This document shows positions 11,264 through 25,600 of a stretch of DNA of 64,000 bases, one piece after another. The first letter of the stretch is position 1; each line of letters begins with the position of its first letter. The notes beneath the pieces are model-generated. The model was not told the DNA's origin. It worked only from the letters and a program-made list of their open reading frames with translations, and did not search any database. Origin of the DNA: Siniperca chuatsi (taxonomy: Eukaryota; Chordata; Actinopteri; Centrarchiformes; Sinipercidae); the NCBI RefSeq assembly GCF_020085105.1, contig NC_058043.1, positions 5,647,667-5,711,666 of the forward strand, given 5' to 3'. The translations under genes and the position numbers were made by a program.

Positions 11264-12120
11264 CTCACCCGGTGGCTAGCCTCTCGTCTCCAGCTGGAGG
11301 TGGAGGAAAAGGAGGAGTGATGCTGATGACCTCAACCTGTTTCTGATATCAGGATTGGCTGTTTACACGTACATTTATTCATCAGTTTCTACCAGCTTCT
11401 GTCTTTCTTCTTCCTTCCTTCCAAATGTCATGCAAAAACACAACTGTGGAAAACAAATGGTGACAAATAAAAGTCACAGTTTGCTTTCTAACCCTAGTAT
11501 CACAGTGATAATTGGTGCACCGATCGTTTTTGGTTTTTTGAAGTCTGTGATTTTTAGTAAACAGGATTTAATGTTTACAAAAACAGGTGAATCTATCAAG
11601 CATACTGAGGAAGTATGCCGTCTGTTGTCTTGAAGATTTGGCAGTTTGGAGATTGCTGTGAGATCTGGTCTGGATCCATTTGTTTAATGCTCTGCAATGT
11701 TAAAGTGTCTTAATGTGTGAATAGGTTTCTGTTTTCTAAACTGTACAAAGTCTAATTAAAACTAATTCAAGTATTTGAATCTTGTGTCTGTCCCTGGCAT
11801 GACTTCACCATAGTACAGTCATTCAGATTTATCAATTTGATGGCTGTTATATTCACTGGTCAGAAACATTGTTTTTAAGCCAACGATTCACCAAAACTTT
11901 TAATAGTACTTTTAATAATACTTTTAAGCAGGCACTCAAGATAATATATTGTTTATGCTGGTAAGTCGTTATTTTCATTTTGTATTTATTAAAGGTAACT
12001 GAACATAGCTACAACTCAAACACATAAATACATACCAAAATTAATTAATAAATAAACACTGAAACTTTATTTCATTTTTTGTGCATTGAATTTTCACTTT
12101 ATGCTTCGTCAAAAATTAAA
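11264..12120 (+). other. hesx1 3' UTR and spacer to ergic3
   Basis: Non-coding. It contains the poly(A) signal AATAAA at 11466-11471, about 200 nt after the hesx1 stop. The rest is AT-rich spacer with nothing else I recognise. Confidence 0.55.
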
Positions 12121-12139
12121 AAGACAAAATTACGCGGCC

Positions 12140-12276
12140 GACGCTGATTGGTTCAGTCGTGCCTCGTGTCGTGTGTGTCCCGGAAGTGAAAGCGAAGGAC
12201 TGATGTGTGTCTGGAGCTGTAGTGTAGGAATCTGTCGGTAACATTTGTGTTTAGCGGTGGTTTTCTAGTTTAGAAA
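12140..12276 (+). promoter_or_regulatory. ergic3 promoter: inverted CCAAT box and ETS/GABP site
   Basis: CTGATTGG at 12144-12151 is an inverted CCAAT box. CCGGAAGTG at 12180-12188 is a consensus ETS/GABPA (NRF-2) site. The region is locally CG-rich in an AT-rich surround and sits about 90-130 nt before the ergic3 ATG, as expected for a TATA-less housekeeping promoter. Transcription probably starts near 12190-12220 (inference). Confidence 0.65.
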
Positions 12277-15200
12277 ATGGACACGTTAAATAAACTGAAG
12301 CAGTTTGACGCTTATCCCAAAACTCTGGAGGATTTCCGAGTGAAGACGTGGGGAGGAGCGACCGGTGAGAGGCTTTAATTTATCAGAGAGCAGCAGCCAT
12401 TCAGACACACAGGTTGTTAGCTGCTGCGGCTAACAACAAGGCTAACTCAGTCATTTCTCCTTTAAATTATAAAATATAGAAAACACATCAAGTTACAGTC
12501 TTATCATTATCCTTATAACGCTGAGTAAGCCTGAACAGCAGCAGATTAGACATCTTTAACATTTATAATTCAATAATAGAGCACCACAACGGCAAGGCTA
12601 GTGATGAAAATGCAAACATATACATAAACAGGAGATGTATTTTCAAATAAACTTATGTGACATCAGCTCATTTTTAGGTATTTTTACCGCATATTTTCTG
12701 CAAAGGGCATTACCAGTGATTTTGCATATTTTTTTGCGACATTAGAAAAGCTACATACACTATATACTGGGCCATATCCACCGTCTCATAATCATCTTAA
12801 TAACCTACACTTAACTTGACAGTTCATGCACTATTACTTATTACTTATATTACTACATTGTATTATTATACCGTACATACTTATCATCAACCGGTAAATC
12901 CACTTTGTACTTTACACTTATTTTAATGTTATACTTATCCACTTTGTACTTAATTTATCTTGCCTGTATCATAGTGTATTATGTTCTGATTTGCTTAGTA
13001 CTTCTATTCCTGTGTGCACTGACGTGACAGTGAGCTGCTGTAACAAAAGAGTTTCCCCTCAGGGATCAATAAAGTATTTCTGATTCTGATTCTGATTCTG
13101 ATATACATTACAATGCCTTAGACTATATAAGTGAATTGTGCAAATTAAGTCCAGTAGTGCAACTCTGGCAGCCATGACATGAACTATATATAGTATAGTA
13201 TAGTATAGTATAGTGTATATATATTTATATAAAAATAATAAATATAGTCTAGAATGTTGTGTATGTTATATGTGCAGTATATACAGTAAAAATGCAATGC
13301 TGTGAAGTATATATAATAGAAATGGAATGATATAGCAAAATATAATAATGAAAGCACAATAATTACAAAATATAGTAGGAATATAGTACTATTATATAAT
13401 GACACCAGTAATATAATTCAATGAAAATGGTGTTAGATATGTTACTATTACTTTAGCCTATCAAGCAGCCATTGATTTCATTTTATTTCTGTGTGGTTTG
13501 AAAATCCAGTGATAGACTGTTGAAACTTGCTGGTTGTGTTATGCATTTAATTTTCTAATTAACATTTTCCTTAAACAGAAGCTATTAGGCTGATGTAAGT
13601 TACAGAGCAAAGATAGTGTCTTTTTAAAATGTGAAAAACATAATGTAATGCATCTCTGAAAATGTTTCTCGCATTTGATAAAATATGATGAAAAAACATT
13701 AGAAGAGGATCTGAGTGCTTTTTTTTTTTTAAATTCTCGCTCTCACAGTTTGAAACAGGATTTAAAAGAACTCTTCTGATTTCTAACATGCACACTGCCT
13801 CTGTGTCTCTGCAGTGACCATCATCAGCGGTGTCATCATGTTAATCCTGTTCGTCTCTGAGCTGCAGTACTATCTTACTAAAGAGGTGAGTTCATCCACA
13901 TCACCTGACTATTTGATATTGTCCTCTAGTGGGCAGAAAGCTCCAGGTGAAATTAAATTTGACACTTAACACAGAGGCAATTTAACACGTGTGCTGCCAA
14001 AAAGAAGTCCTGCTTTTGGCTTTGATCACTATAGTGTGTCCAGGCAGGCCAGCACACATTTTCACACAGCCTCATTTATCGATTGTACAAATTACATGTA
14101 AACAGGTGATAATTTGTCCACTGACTACCACAGGTCTTGAAAAGTCTTTAAAAGCATTGAATTCAATCCCCTCAACAAAAAAAGGCCTAAGAAGGTATTA
14201 AAAAGTCTTACATTTGAATTACAAAAGTCTTGAATATTTGTTCTTGCCTCCTGTAGACAGTAACATAGTTTTTTTTTTTTTTTTTATTATTATTTTTTGG
14301 GTTGTGGTTGTGGACACGTTACACATCTATAAATTAAAAGTGAGATTGTTTTGAAGCAGATTGTTCGCACAGGAGGCTGTTCAGTCCTTCAGCAACCTGT
14401 AGCAAACACTGTCACAACTGCTAGCCACAGTAGCTAGGAGGCTCATCGACTCATATTGGGTGAATTTTAGCAAAAACTTTTTAATTGATTATTTTTAATT
14501 GGTTACTTCATCAATTTTATGCCACTTATCTGGGTTCAGGTCACGATTATTATATTACCAGGAATTATTGATACAGACAAAAATGTAAGATAAATGTCAA
14601 TAAATTCATGTACTTAATGAATAATTGTAGGCCTTATTGTCCTTGCTAAATTGCAATTGCATGTGGCATTAAAAAGGTCTTAAATTTAACTTTGTGAACA
14701 CTGCACAAACCCTGTACCAGTTACCCGTAACACTGACAGCAACATTGTAATGGTTTAACAAAACAATCTCAATTCAAGGTCCACTCACCAGCTTGTTCCC
14801 AAGCTTTAAACCATATTACGCAGTCTTCATTAGCAGATGGCGTTTGTGCAGTTGTAATGGAGCTGTAGATGTTCAAATGTTCTATTTTTGCAGCACTTTT
14901 AAGACTTCTCATCAAGTTCAACTTTTAGGCCAACATGGACAAGAAGTCCCAAAAGTGCCCAGAAAAACAAAGTAGTTGTTGATGAAGCTGTTTCCAAGTT
15001 TGTTTGTTTTTTCAGGCGATGAAGGGCACAGATTAGTAAACTATCCAAAATTAATAAATAATGATAATAATAAAGGCTGTCTGGGGTTACCATTAACCAT
15101 CTTTCAGCCTTCAGGTGTGTTTCCTGTCAGGCTGGTCTGATGAGTCCAATCACACAAACAATGAAGCTTTTGTATGCTGAAGGCTCAAAGTTCCAACACA

Positions 15201-16582
15201 CAACTGTGAAATCAACACTAGTTTTCATCATTGTGTTGCTCATAGTTGTTAATCATGATAACTGGTCTTAATAATTTGAAAGTGACATGTTTTCACTTAC
15301 CTTTAAAGTCACAAGATTCAGAATTATGTTTGCATTGAACAGTTTTATATTCATCAGGTAATGCAATCAGTGACTGTTAAAGTCCTGTTTCCTAAACATT
15401 TCAACATGTTAGCTCCAATTAAGTAAATCAAGGACAAAAATTCAGTCGATGTCTTTTGTTTCATGGTACAAAATGTTGTATAGCTAATAAGGCCAGTAGG
15501 AATGTAGTACAAAGACCCATTAAAATGTTTAATTACTTCTACTACTACAAACTGAATGGCAGAAAGGCTTAATTTTCTGTTGCTTTGGTGCAAAAAACAT
15601 CACGAAAGGGGAGATGTGTTGTTGTCATCTAAAAAACTGTCAGTTAAATGTTTCATGCATCAGTGTCAGACATGTTTTGTGTTTTGACTTCATGAAAATT
15701 TGTCCGTGCTGTTTGTTCCCTGCAGGTTCACCCTGAGCTGTATGTCGACACGTCGCGAGGAGACAAACTGAAAATCAACATCGATGTCATTTTCCCTCAC
15801 ATGCCCTGCGCCTGTAAGTGGCACTGCTGTTACCTCGCTGCCTTAGCGAGAAGCTTCTGGCTGATGAAGCGAACATGTTAATGATGACACATGTTAATTA
15901 TAAACAACCCCTCGCCTTCCCCCATTCTTTTTTCTTTTGTTCGCTCAGATCTCAGTATAGATGCGATGGATGTGGCCGGTGAGCAGCAGTTGGACGTTGA
16001 ACATAATCTGTTCAAATTGCGGCTGGACAAAGACCTCAAACCTGTCACCCAAGAGGCAGATAAACATGGTAAACCTAGACTTTACTCAGACAAATGACCC
16101 CCTGACACTGATCGACAGCTCTTGGCAAGGCATTCAGGCCAAAAATGGTGCATTAAAGTTAAACAAATTAAAAAACAAAAAACGCAAGGGGCTACATTGA
16201 TGTGGTCAGGTTGCTACAGGTATCTGTGAGTAGAGGAAATATGATCCAGGAAGGCCAGTTTGAGTGATACATCCATGAGGTCAAAACAGCGCACAGCATT
16301 TTGTAATACGCAGACAGGCAGCAACAGTTTGCTCCTCTTCCTTAGTGCTTGTGAGGTTAGCAGACATTAAAGCAACACTAAAAGCTACACACTACAAGGT
16401 TCTAGCTGGACAGTTTGGGTGCGCATTTTTGATTTGCCTTTCTGATTGTGCGTTAACAGATAACACTGGAATGCATGGCAGCAAAAGTAAGTTTTTTGCT
16501 GGACAGCCCTGTGTTTTTTTGCCAGAGCCTCTGCGACAGGAATTTCAAAACTAAATCATGTTTGTTGGTTGATAATCGTGAA

Positions 16583-16618
<36 letters not shown>

Positions 16619-19600
16619 GTGTTTTTTTGTGTAGAACTTGGTAAGGCTGACGATGGTGAAGTGTTTGACCCCAGTACACTGGACCCAAACAGATGCGAGA
16701 GCTGCTATGGAGCTGAGACTGAAGACCTCAAGTAAGACACGAACACACACACACACACACAGACAGGCTCTGCTTTTTCTGTCTTTGTGTTTTCTGTATA
16801 ACCTTGTATTTACTTGCCTTGCCTTCTGCTTGTGTGTGTGTGTGTGTGTGTGCAGATGTTGTAACACATGTGATGACGTGCGGGAGGCATACCGGCGGCG
16901 AGGCTGGGCGTTCAAGAGCGCCGACACCATCGAGCAGTGTAAGAGGGAGGGCTTCACACAGAAGATGCAGGAGCAGAAGAACGAAGGCTGCCAGGTTTAC
17001 GGCTTTCTGGAGGTCAACAAGGTACTCCAGTTCTTATCTGTGAATTATTGTTAGTATCTCAAAAATGTCAGTCTTTAAACAAAGAGCAACAGCCTTGTTT
17101 CTATCTGGAGGACATCCAGTGGGGTTTGGAAAAATGTTCAGAGGAACATATGCAAATATAAAAATTCAGTGACCTGTAATACTTTAGATCTGCAAAATTA
17201 CATTTGTATAATTTTATGTTGAGATTTTAGTTTATAAAATTAGTAATCTAGAAGTAACATCCTGAATTTGCAAACCCTGGAGAAACTTTTAGAGTGTTTG
17301 TAATTTATTAAAACAACAGTTTGTAGTGTATGATTCTTTTACAGTTCCTTAAAAAACACACAACAACTCTTCCTCAGACTGTCGTCATACTCTTTCTGGT
17401 CTTACTCGTGTGTTCTTTCCTTCAACACCTGTTCCAGACATAATAAATGAGTTATATGCCTGACTCAGTGATATATGAGTATAAGGTCCAATGAAATGAA
17501 GATAGAAATTTGAGAGTAAAGTTGAAATATTTTGAGACGAACATCATGATATGAGAATAAAACTGTAATTTAAAGAAAATGTTAAGCTGTATACCTGTCA
17601 TAGAAAGTGTCTACAGTCCAAAATCATGTCTTTTGCAAAGAAAAGTTTTAACTGTTCAGTATATATGTACTATCAGGAAATGCTTAATAACATACAACAC
17701 TTAGTTCTTAAAATACAACAACAACTTTCTCATAATACTTTGATTTTAGTCTTGCAATATTATGACTTTTTTTCTCAAAATATTATGACTTTATTCTTGA
17801 AATTTCTTATTTTCTCTTTCCTGACAGTGGTCCTGATACTATATTGATTGGATTATTTTTATTTACCCTCTCTTCCTCTTTGTGTCTCAGGTGGCAGGAA
17901 ATTTCCACTTCGCTCCAGGAAAAAGTTTCCAGCAGTCTCATGTCCACGGTAAGACCTGCTGTTTATCCGCTCTGCTCATACACTCACATAACCATTCAAA
18001 GGTTTTTGAACACCCTGTGTTAGTTTCCTGTGGCAGACGACATACACTGGAAATTTGTTCTACGCTTAAATGCATTTTCTACATGTTTCTAACTTATACG
18101 GGCTGAAGTGGTAGCCCTTTTAAAAATACTTTAGTTAGTTAGGTCTTTGTTGGGACCTTTTTTTCGTTGAAGATGCACTACACAACTATCAAGAAGTAAT
18201 GCAAGTGAAGCACAAAAATCAAAGCTGCAGCAAGCTGTATAGACAGGTGTTAGTGTCAGTGTCAGAGAAACTGAAAATCTGTAAATGTCAGTTACATTTG
18301 CACTGTTCAATAAGTTATGCTAGTTTTAACAATTAGAAAAACATTTGTAAAGACACTCACAGCCAGCTCACATCAGAGAAAAGGCAACGGAATAAGACTT
18401 GTGGAATGATGAATCTAAGTTTGAGATTCTCCCGTCGTCGGGCCCTTTCCGATCAGATTCACTTCTCAGTTCACTTTCTACAATAAAAGGTGTTCTGAAA
18501 CATTTGTCTGGTAAGTGTGTTTATCAGTCTCTGTTCATTCATCCATTCTTCATCCCTCATCATAGATCTATACATCCACACCCACCACATCCATGAACAA
18601 AACATTCATTAATCCCAACTCAGGGCTGCACAGAATAATTTCTGATTGCATGTTGAGATTCAGATAATCAGTGTGATTTTCATTGAACATGTTTCAGTGT
18701 TTGTGCACTAAAAGTGACATTTTGTCAGTATTTGAACAGTTTTATTTAGAAAACCCATTGTAGTTGAATCGTAAAAATGTTGGTATAGGACACTGTATTG
18801 TATTGTGCAGGCCTGCAGTCAGTCTGTCTGTTCAGCTCTCTGTTGTACAGTTTGACTCACACAGGTGAAGGTCGGGCACCAGCTATATATATAGTACTAT
18901 ATATAGAGAGTTTGAGTGTTACAAGGTTTCTAAAGCTGATGCCAGTATTATCTGATTGAATCAATATTCTGTAAGTGTAAATTTGACTATTTTAATTTAC
19001 ATCTGTCCATATTTGTTTTCCTGTCAAGAGTGAAAAAGCCTCAGAAACATAATTTTGGTCATAATAGGGCTCCATGACTCTACACTGAAACCAAACTGAT
19101 GACATTCTTTTGCAGAGGCTGACAAATACAATCAGTCTCTTTATCTGCTCTGGCTGGCAGATTTTCTTGTTTTGTTTTTAAAACAAAGGACATTATCACC
19201 TGATACATCAGCAAACACTTGATTATGCATTAGTGTACCTCTAAAAAGCACAATTTCCTCACATTTTTGTGCTTTTCCTCTGCATTTGTCTACATTTTTA
19301 TTTCTTTCATTTGTTTTGTCCTTTGACTGCTGTTGGTGACTTTTGTTCTGCCATCATCGTGTGTCAGTTTTGGTCTTTGTTATTATCGTGACTGGACTGT
19401 CCTGTTTTCCTTGCCTGCTAAACATTTCCCTCGTCTGCACATTAAATCAGAGCAGGAAATTAACAGCAGCCAGCCATCAAATGCTCAAATAAATCTTCTC
19501 TAACAGCCACTTCAGCAGGAAAAGTGCCACAATTTATAGGCTGCGTCTAATCTGAACGAACAGTAGTTGGCTACTAAAATGGAGAACGTGGCTAGTAAGT

Positions 19601-22600
19601 TAGATTACTCTTCAGGTATCCAAGCATCAATTGAAAATACTAGTATGCTGACATGCAAATCTGGTTGGTTGCTAAAATAGTGCAAGTGGCTGAAGTCTGG
19701 GCTGCACTTACCAGTGTTGCTGTTAGTTTCCTACCCTGAACAACATCCTCTGATCTCTGGCTCTGTAATGTGAGATAAAACAATCTGATTGAACGTATTT
19801 ATTTTGTTTGCAGTTATATTTGAATGCTTAGCAGCAGAAACAAGAGACAAGAATCACTTGTGCTGAGGATTTGACTGTAAATAAGTCTGCGGCTGAAATA
19901 AATCAGCCTCACCCTTATTCTGGTCCCAAACCCCCTTTAGTCTGGACTGACGTCATGTGTTTGGGGCTGCACGATTACCCAGACAGAAGTTATACAGACT
20001 ATTTTCTAAAGCTCTTATTCTTTGACACAGAAAAAAATATAATCCTCCTCAATGAGATATTCTGCTGTTATGTAAAATCTCTGGCTTGTAAATCAATTCG
20101 TAAAGTGGAGTTGAGCTTTTAACACTTTGAAACCAACCAAATCATGAGCACAGAAGCCTGAGGTTAGTTTTAAAAGCTGTGTCCTCATGTGTCACTGTTC
20201 ATATCTTCATAAAATTAGATTTGTAAAAAATATTGATCGTACAAAATCTAAAAAAAAAACATTTTGTCAGTGTTGTGCAGCCCATATCAGCACCCTCCCA
20301 CACATTAACATAACATGGTTTGTTGTCTACCTGCATCGTTATAGTGACTCTTCTCTCTTCTTTCTGCAGTGCACGCTGTGGAAAGTAAGTCCATCTTTAT
20401 TTGCCGTTTTTTAAAATTATATAAATACCTATAAACGTCACTGAAGAACAGCCTCATTCCAGTACAGTAACCTGTTTATTGATATATGGGAAAGTATTGC
20501 AAGTATATGAATATTTTGTAATAAGAAGTGAAAACGGGTGAAAATGACTTAATGTTGAATTTAAGTAGAGGATCGTGCTCACTATATAGAACCCAGTTTA
20601 CAAGTCAGAAGACAAAGTTAAATTTACAATTTTGATGTGATTTGTTTTGATATTCACAAGATGCACTCAAATATGACTTAATAGATACTAACATTAAACC
20701 AGTAAATGTATCTAAATATTACTGTGGTATCAGCATGTGATTGGGCATACATTTTTAAAGGGCTGAAGGAAGCGGAATCTTTCCAGTTAGAAATGTTATT
20801 ATTGAAGACCGACGTTTCTCATCCAGCAAGCGTCTTGAGCTTCTGCTCATCAGCCTTGTATCTCACTGTGCTCCATCTGTAGACATCTGCTGAACTTTTG
20901 ATGGTGTCAGTCATAGTGTGTGAACTTAGAATGAAGTTGGTCAATTCACGCCACTGACCAAACTGACAGCAGAACTGTATTTTTAGAAAACAAATCCACT
21001 GTGTCTCAGTTGGGAGGCTTGTATATTATTACAAACTAAAGTTTTGTCCTGAACAGACGGAAAATCTGGTTTGTGCAACTCTGAGAAACTTGCTTTGTTA
21101 TTGTGTATTTGCAGTACTTTCCAACAGGTTAACAAACAGGGCAATGGAGCTGCTGTAAAGTTGAGTGTTGTTAAAGCCTCCAACTCCAAGCTCCTTAGCA
21201 GAGCTGTGGATGGGCTCTTTATATTTACTGTATTTAGCTGGCACTTTTAACCACTGACTTACATATTTAGTCTGACGTCAAATCTTAAGTCTTTGAATTG
21301 TAGTTATTCAGCCAGTTTTTAGCATTTTTACAAACATATTTGATGTTAGGTTTGTTGGTCAAGTCTGGTCAGGTTTGCAGCCAATTAGATTTTAGATACA
21401 GTGGGAAGAACAACTTCACAATAACACCTGCTCACACAGTTATCATAACACATATTTACTGTACAGGAATAAATATCACATAAAATGTCAGCATGCTGAG
21501 GTCATTCTGAATTTGTGTTAACAAATGAAGTGAAAGATGACTCAAACCAAATACCTCATGATAGTTTATAAATACAAACAACCACATTTAAGCGAGGTCA
21601 AAGGTCAGAGCCTTAGCACCCTGAGGACAGACACGCAGCTACTAACTCTGATATGAACTTGTGTGTGACTGGTGACTTCAGCTTTATTTGCTGCCTTTCA
21701 TCTACAAACTAATCAGACTGAACAGCTGAATCGATGGCAGTAATCAGTCACAAACTGATCATTAACTCTCATTTCTGACAGATCTGTAACTTAAGATACA
21801 TTCACATTCCTTTTTCTTTACTAAATGTGTATTTGAAGCATTTGTAATTAACAGGCTAAGTGATGTTTTTGTTTGTGTTTGCAGTACACGACCTGCAGAG
21901 TTTCGGCTTAGACAATGTAAGTAACACAACAGATGATATCTTCTTTATCTGTTTTTGAGTTTCTGCAACTTTATATTTTCAAAAATAACAGATTTGTATT
22001 TTTTTCGTTTGCTTACTTGAATAAGAGTTTGTATAATTTTAGAAAAATCCCAAACCTTGAACTGTCAGGTAATATTCAAAATTGTATATATTAATACTAA
22101 ATAAACACTTCGCACTACATGTCCCTTATTAATAATATTAAGAAAAGGCTTGAGATGACAAGCTGTTCAGTTATATGAATTTTGTGTTTTAAGTCTGTTA
22201 AATTCTGATGAGTTTGATACCATGATCTCGTTCACAAAAACAAAAGGCTGGGAATGAAGACATTTTTAATGGAAGACCTGCTTGTTGCTAATCCCTATGA
22301 AGGGTTGCTGAAGTCTGTCAACTACTAATATTTCTGTCTGTCGTCCTGCAGATAAACATGACCCATCTAATAAAGCACCTGTCGTTTGGTAAAGATTACC
22401 CCGGCATTGTTAATCCTCTGGATGAGACAGACGTCACAGCGCCACAAGGTCAGTAATATCATGGTTTTGCTGTTTTCAGTATGATGCTGGTAGGAAGAAC
22501 ACAATAAGCAGCAGTCTAACACTTATGTTTGGTGTTCAAACTAAATGTTTTCTTGAAAAATACATGGATAATTTTACTCTAAATCTTACTATTACATCCT

Positions 22601-25600
22601 GTTCATTCTTAGTGGGTTGGAAAACCCTCTCAAAATCAATGACATACATTTCTTCATCTGCTCATTATCTGTGTGGATGTCCATGGACCACCCAAAAATT
22701 ATGACCATGTGAACTGTCCCTGTCTACCGCACTAAGGAACAAGGAAGGGCTTTTATCAGCTACATATAACAGTATCCGTGATAATCAATGCACATTTACA
22801 CTGGACCCTGTAAATTTATGACGTGCTTTCGAAAGGAGTTGACTAACTCACACTGAAGTGGCTAGTTTATCCACAGTTGTTTTTGATGGATGTGGACTGT
22901 AAGAAGTAGTTACTGGTTTAGCTTCTGGCTCAAGGGCTGAATTAACTTGCTAAGAGTTTGACCCAAATAAAACAAGAAATTTGAACATCCAGGCAGAAGC
23001 CCACTTCTGGTTTGACTCAGTTTCATACATTTGGACTAAACTTAGCGATGCAGAATTAAACAAACTAAGTGTGCCGGGATAAAATTTGCTGTTTTGTGTC
23101 TGTCACTCTAAACTAGACGTTGGCAGCAGCAGAACGTTTAACATATCCACTCTGAAAACCATTTGACAAATCAGAACTTTTATTGACAAAACTAGACTGT
23201 CGGTTGAGAGTGTGACAGCATTGAGCAGACAGAGAGGTGTGGTTGTAGTTCCTGGAAGAGTCCCATAGCTGTACAGTTGTGTAGAGGAGGTTGTTGTTAC
23301 TCGTCCTCAGCAGCGGATGCCCATACCGATAGCCATGAAGGTACCGAACGTCCCCCCGCTCTGCATCATGGTCTTCCCTACTCCTCCCATCAGCTCCCTG
23401 CCACGCATGCCGATCCTAGAGACAGAAGAGACAGCTTTTATTTAGTGGCAACTGAATTGGGAAAGTGACCATCAGGCTCTAGTTTGAATGTTAGACTCAA
23501 CTGTAGGTTGTCTGAAAAGTAGACTTACAATTTAACATGTAAATAATGGTGTCAGATAACTTTGAGTTGATATGGCTGATCAATAACAGTGTACACAGAA
23601 TTAAGTTTAAGAACTCTGTTCGTGTACAAATTTGACTCAACTCGAAATTTACTTGCAGGCCAAGTGTGGATGTTGTGTTTGAATCTATGCAGAGGATGGT
23701 CCAAAAATTGATTTTATTTCAAGTTAGCCTGTTTTCTATTTGCCTACAAAGCTCTGATTGGCTCAGTTGTTTATCAAACACCACCAATGAGCCCAGCCCC
23801 AGACCTATTGAGTTGCTGATAAAATTTCTGAGATGTGGACAACATGTCAGAGGTTAATATTAGGCCTAATCTGTGTGGTTTAGACAAAACCGCAACAGGC
23901 CTGTTACTCTTTGCTCCATTATAATCATTAAGTACCCTCCGTTTATTATAATAAATACACAGACAGTTATCACTCAATACTGTAGATTACTTACAACTAA
24001 TTATGCTAATTTACGTCTTCATTGTTGGTGTCATTTGAGATTGTCTATAGACAATATACTCATCGCTCACAGCACACACAAAACATCCACCGCTGGTTGT
24101 AACACAGCTGACTACTGGACAGTAGCATTTATGATCATTGGTAGATCGTAGGAAATAGACAGACAGGTACTCCTGAAGGAATCAAACCACCAACCACACC
24201 TAGTGCCTTAACACACTGAGCTTCCAACTCAGAGCAGAGGAAGGGCATGTTCACATTATTCTGCTTTTCAAATAAAACTGACACTGTTTTTAGAGTAAAG
24301 TCACTGGGAGGCAAAGAGAAGTTGTCTGGTTTCTTATTTGGCAGAAAAATCTGAATAATTGACCCACCAGCCCTTTTTCCATGTGTATAATAAGCCAATT
24401 TTATATTCAGACTGTTGTACAGATGTTCAGAAAAGCTGATTCATTGGTCCACTGAACAGTTCACACTGGCTTCTAGACAACAACAGCTGGTCTTAATGGA
24501 AACCAAGTTTACATTTTCAATTTCATCCCATATGCAATTGCTGTTTCTATAAAAGCAGAATAGCTTGGGTGCACGCTAAGTTCAGAGTTACCTAAGACAG
24601 GAGAAAGTGCCAAACATGGCGCCAGCAGCCATTCCTACTGCAAATCCCATCATGAAGCCCATCTTGACCCGGTCAAAACAGCTGGGCTGGGTCTGGCCAT
24701 ATGGACCTACAGCCACTGGCATCTGGAGAGGAAAGACGGACAGAGGCACGTTAGAGATGAGATAGATGGAGCAGTAGACAGTTACTGTTCTGTTTTCCGA
24801 GTGACATGCAGTCTGTTCTGATAGCGTGAGGAACAATATACTGAGCAGTATTGTCTTTATTCCACTGTGAACATTACATACTCAAAACCTGCAAAAAAAT
24901 ATTAAGTAAACACTAGTATGGATTGAGGACACTAATGCTTTCAACATCTAACTACTGTTCGAAAATGCAATTAAAGTTTTAGAAATTCAAATGATTGCTT
25001 CCTAAAAGTCAGACATTTGACCTATGTATCCAACGTTTGCTTGCTATTTGTAAAAAAAAAAAAAAAGCCTGTCCGGTGGCATCACAGTAATGTACTAAAA
25101 AGATCAAATCTAGTCAGCTTTGAGAGCTTTACTCATTTTTGTTTTCTCAAATTAGTTTTTAGACGTATCAACAGTCTAGCCCCAGAGCCTCTTTCCAGAT
25201 ATATCCAAAGACAAGACAGTAACATGAATGCAACTATAAAATACCACATCATAGATGTAAATTTGGACAATCAGCTTTCTCCATAAAAGGCCTGTCAACT
25301 CAGGAGCACATTGCCAACTGAAGTCAAATTAATTCCAGATATAAAATCTTTTACAACAAAAGGTTAAGTGCTGGCTAAAAGCCAACCAGAGCTGTACCCA
25401 TTTTAGCTAATTGAACTCTAAATTACCAAAGTGTATTGGTGTACTGCGGTATGTTTATTGGGGTATATGTATTTTCATATCTGCAGTGTATTGTGGTTTT
25501 GATACTGAAAGCTGTATATTTTAAATACACTGTATATGAAAAAGCCCAACTAGGGACACGCGTTGAAAATAGCTATAAACTCTCTGTGCAGCACACAAGT

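Noticed and set aside
16638-17054. 138-codon open frame spanning ergic3 exons 5 and 6
   Set aside because: Its exon 5 part is in the wrong frame and it reads through intron 5 (124 nt, not a multiple of three). It is not a retained-intron product of ergic3.
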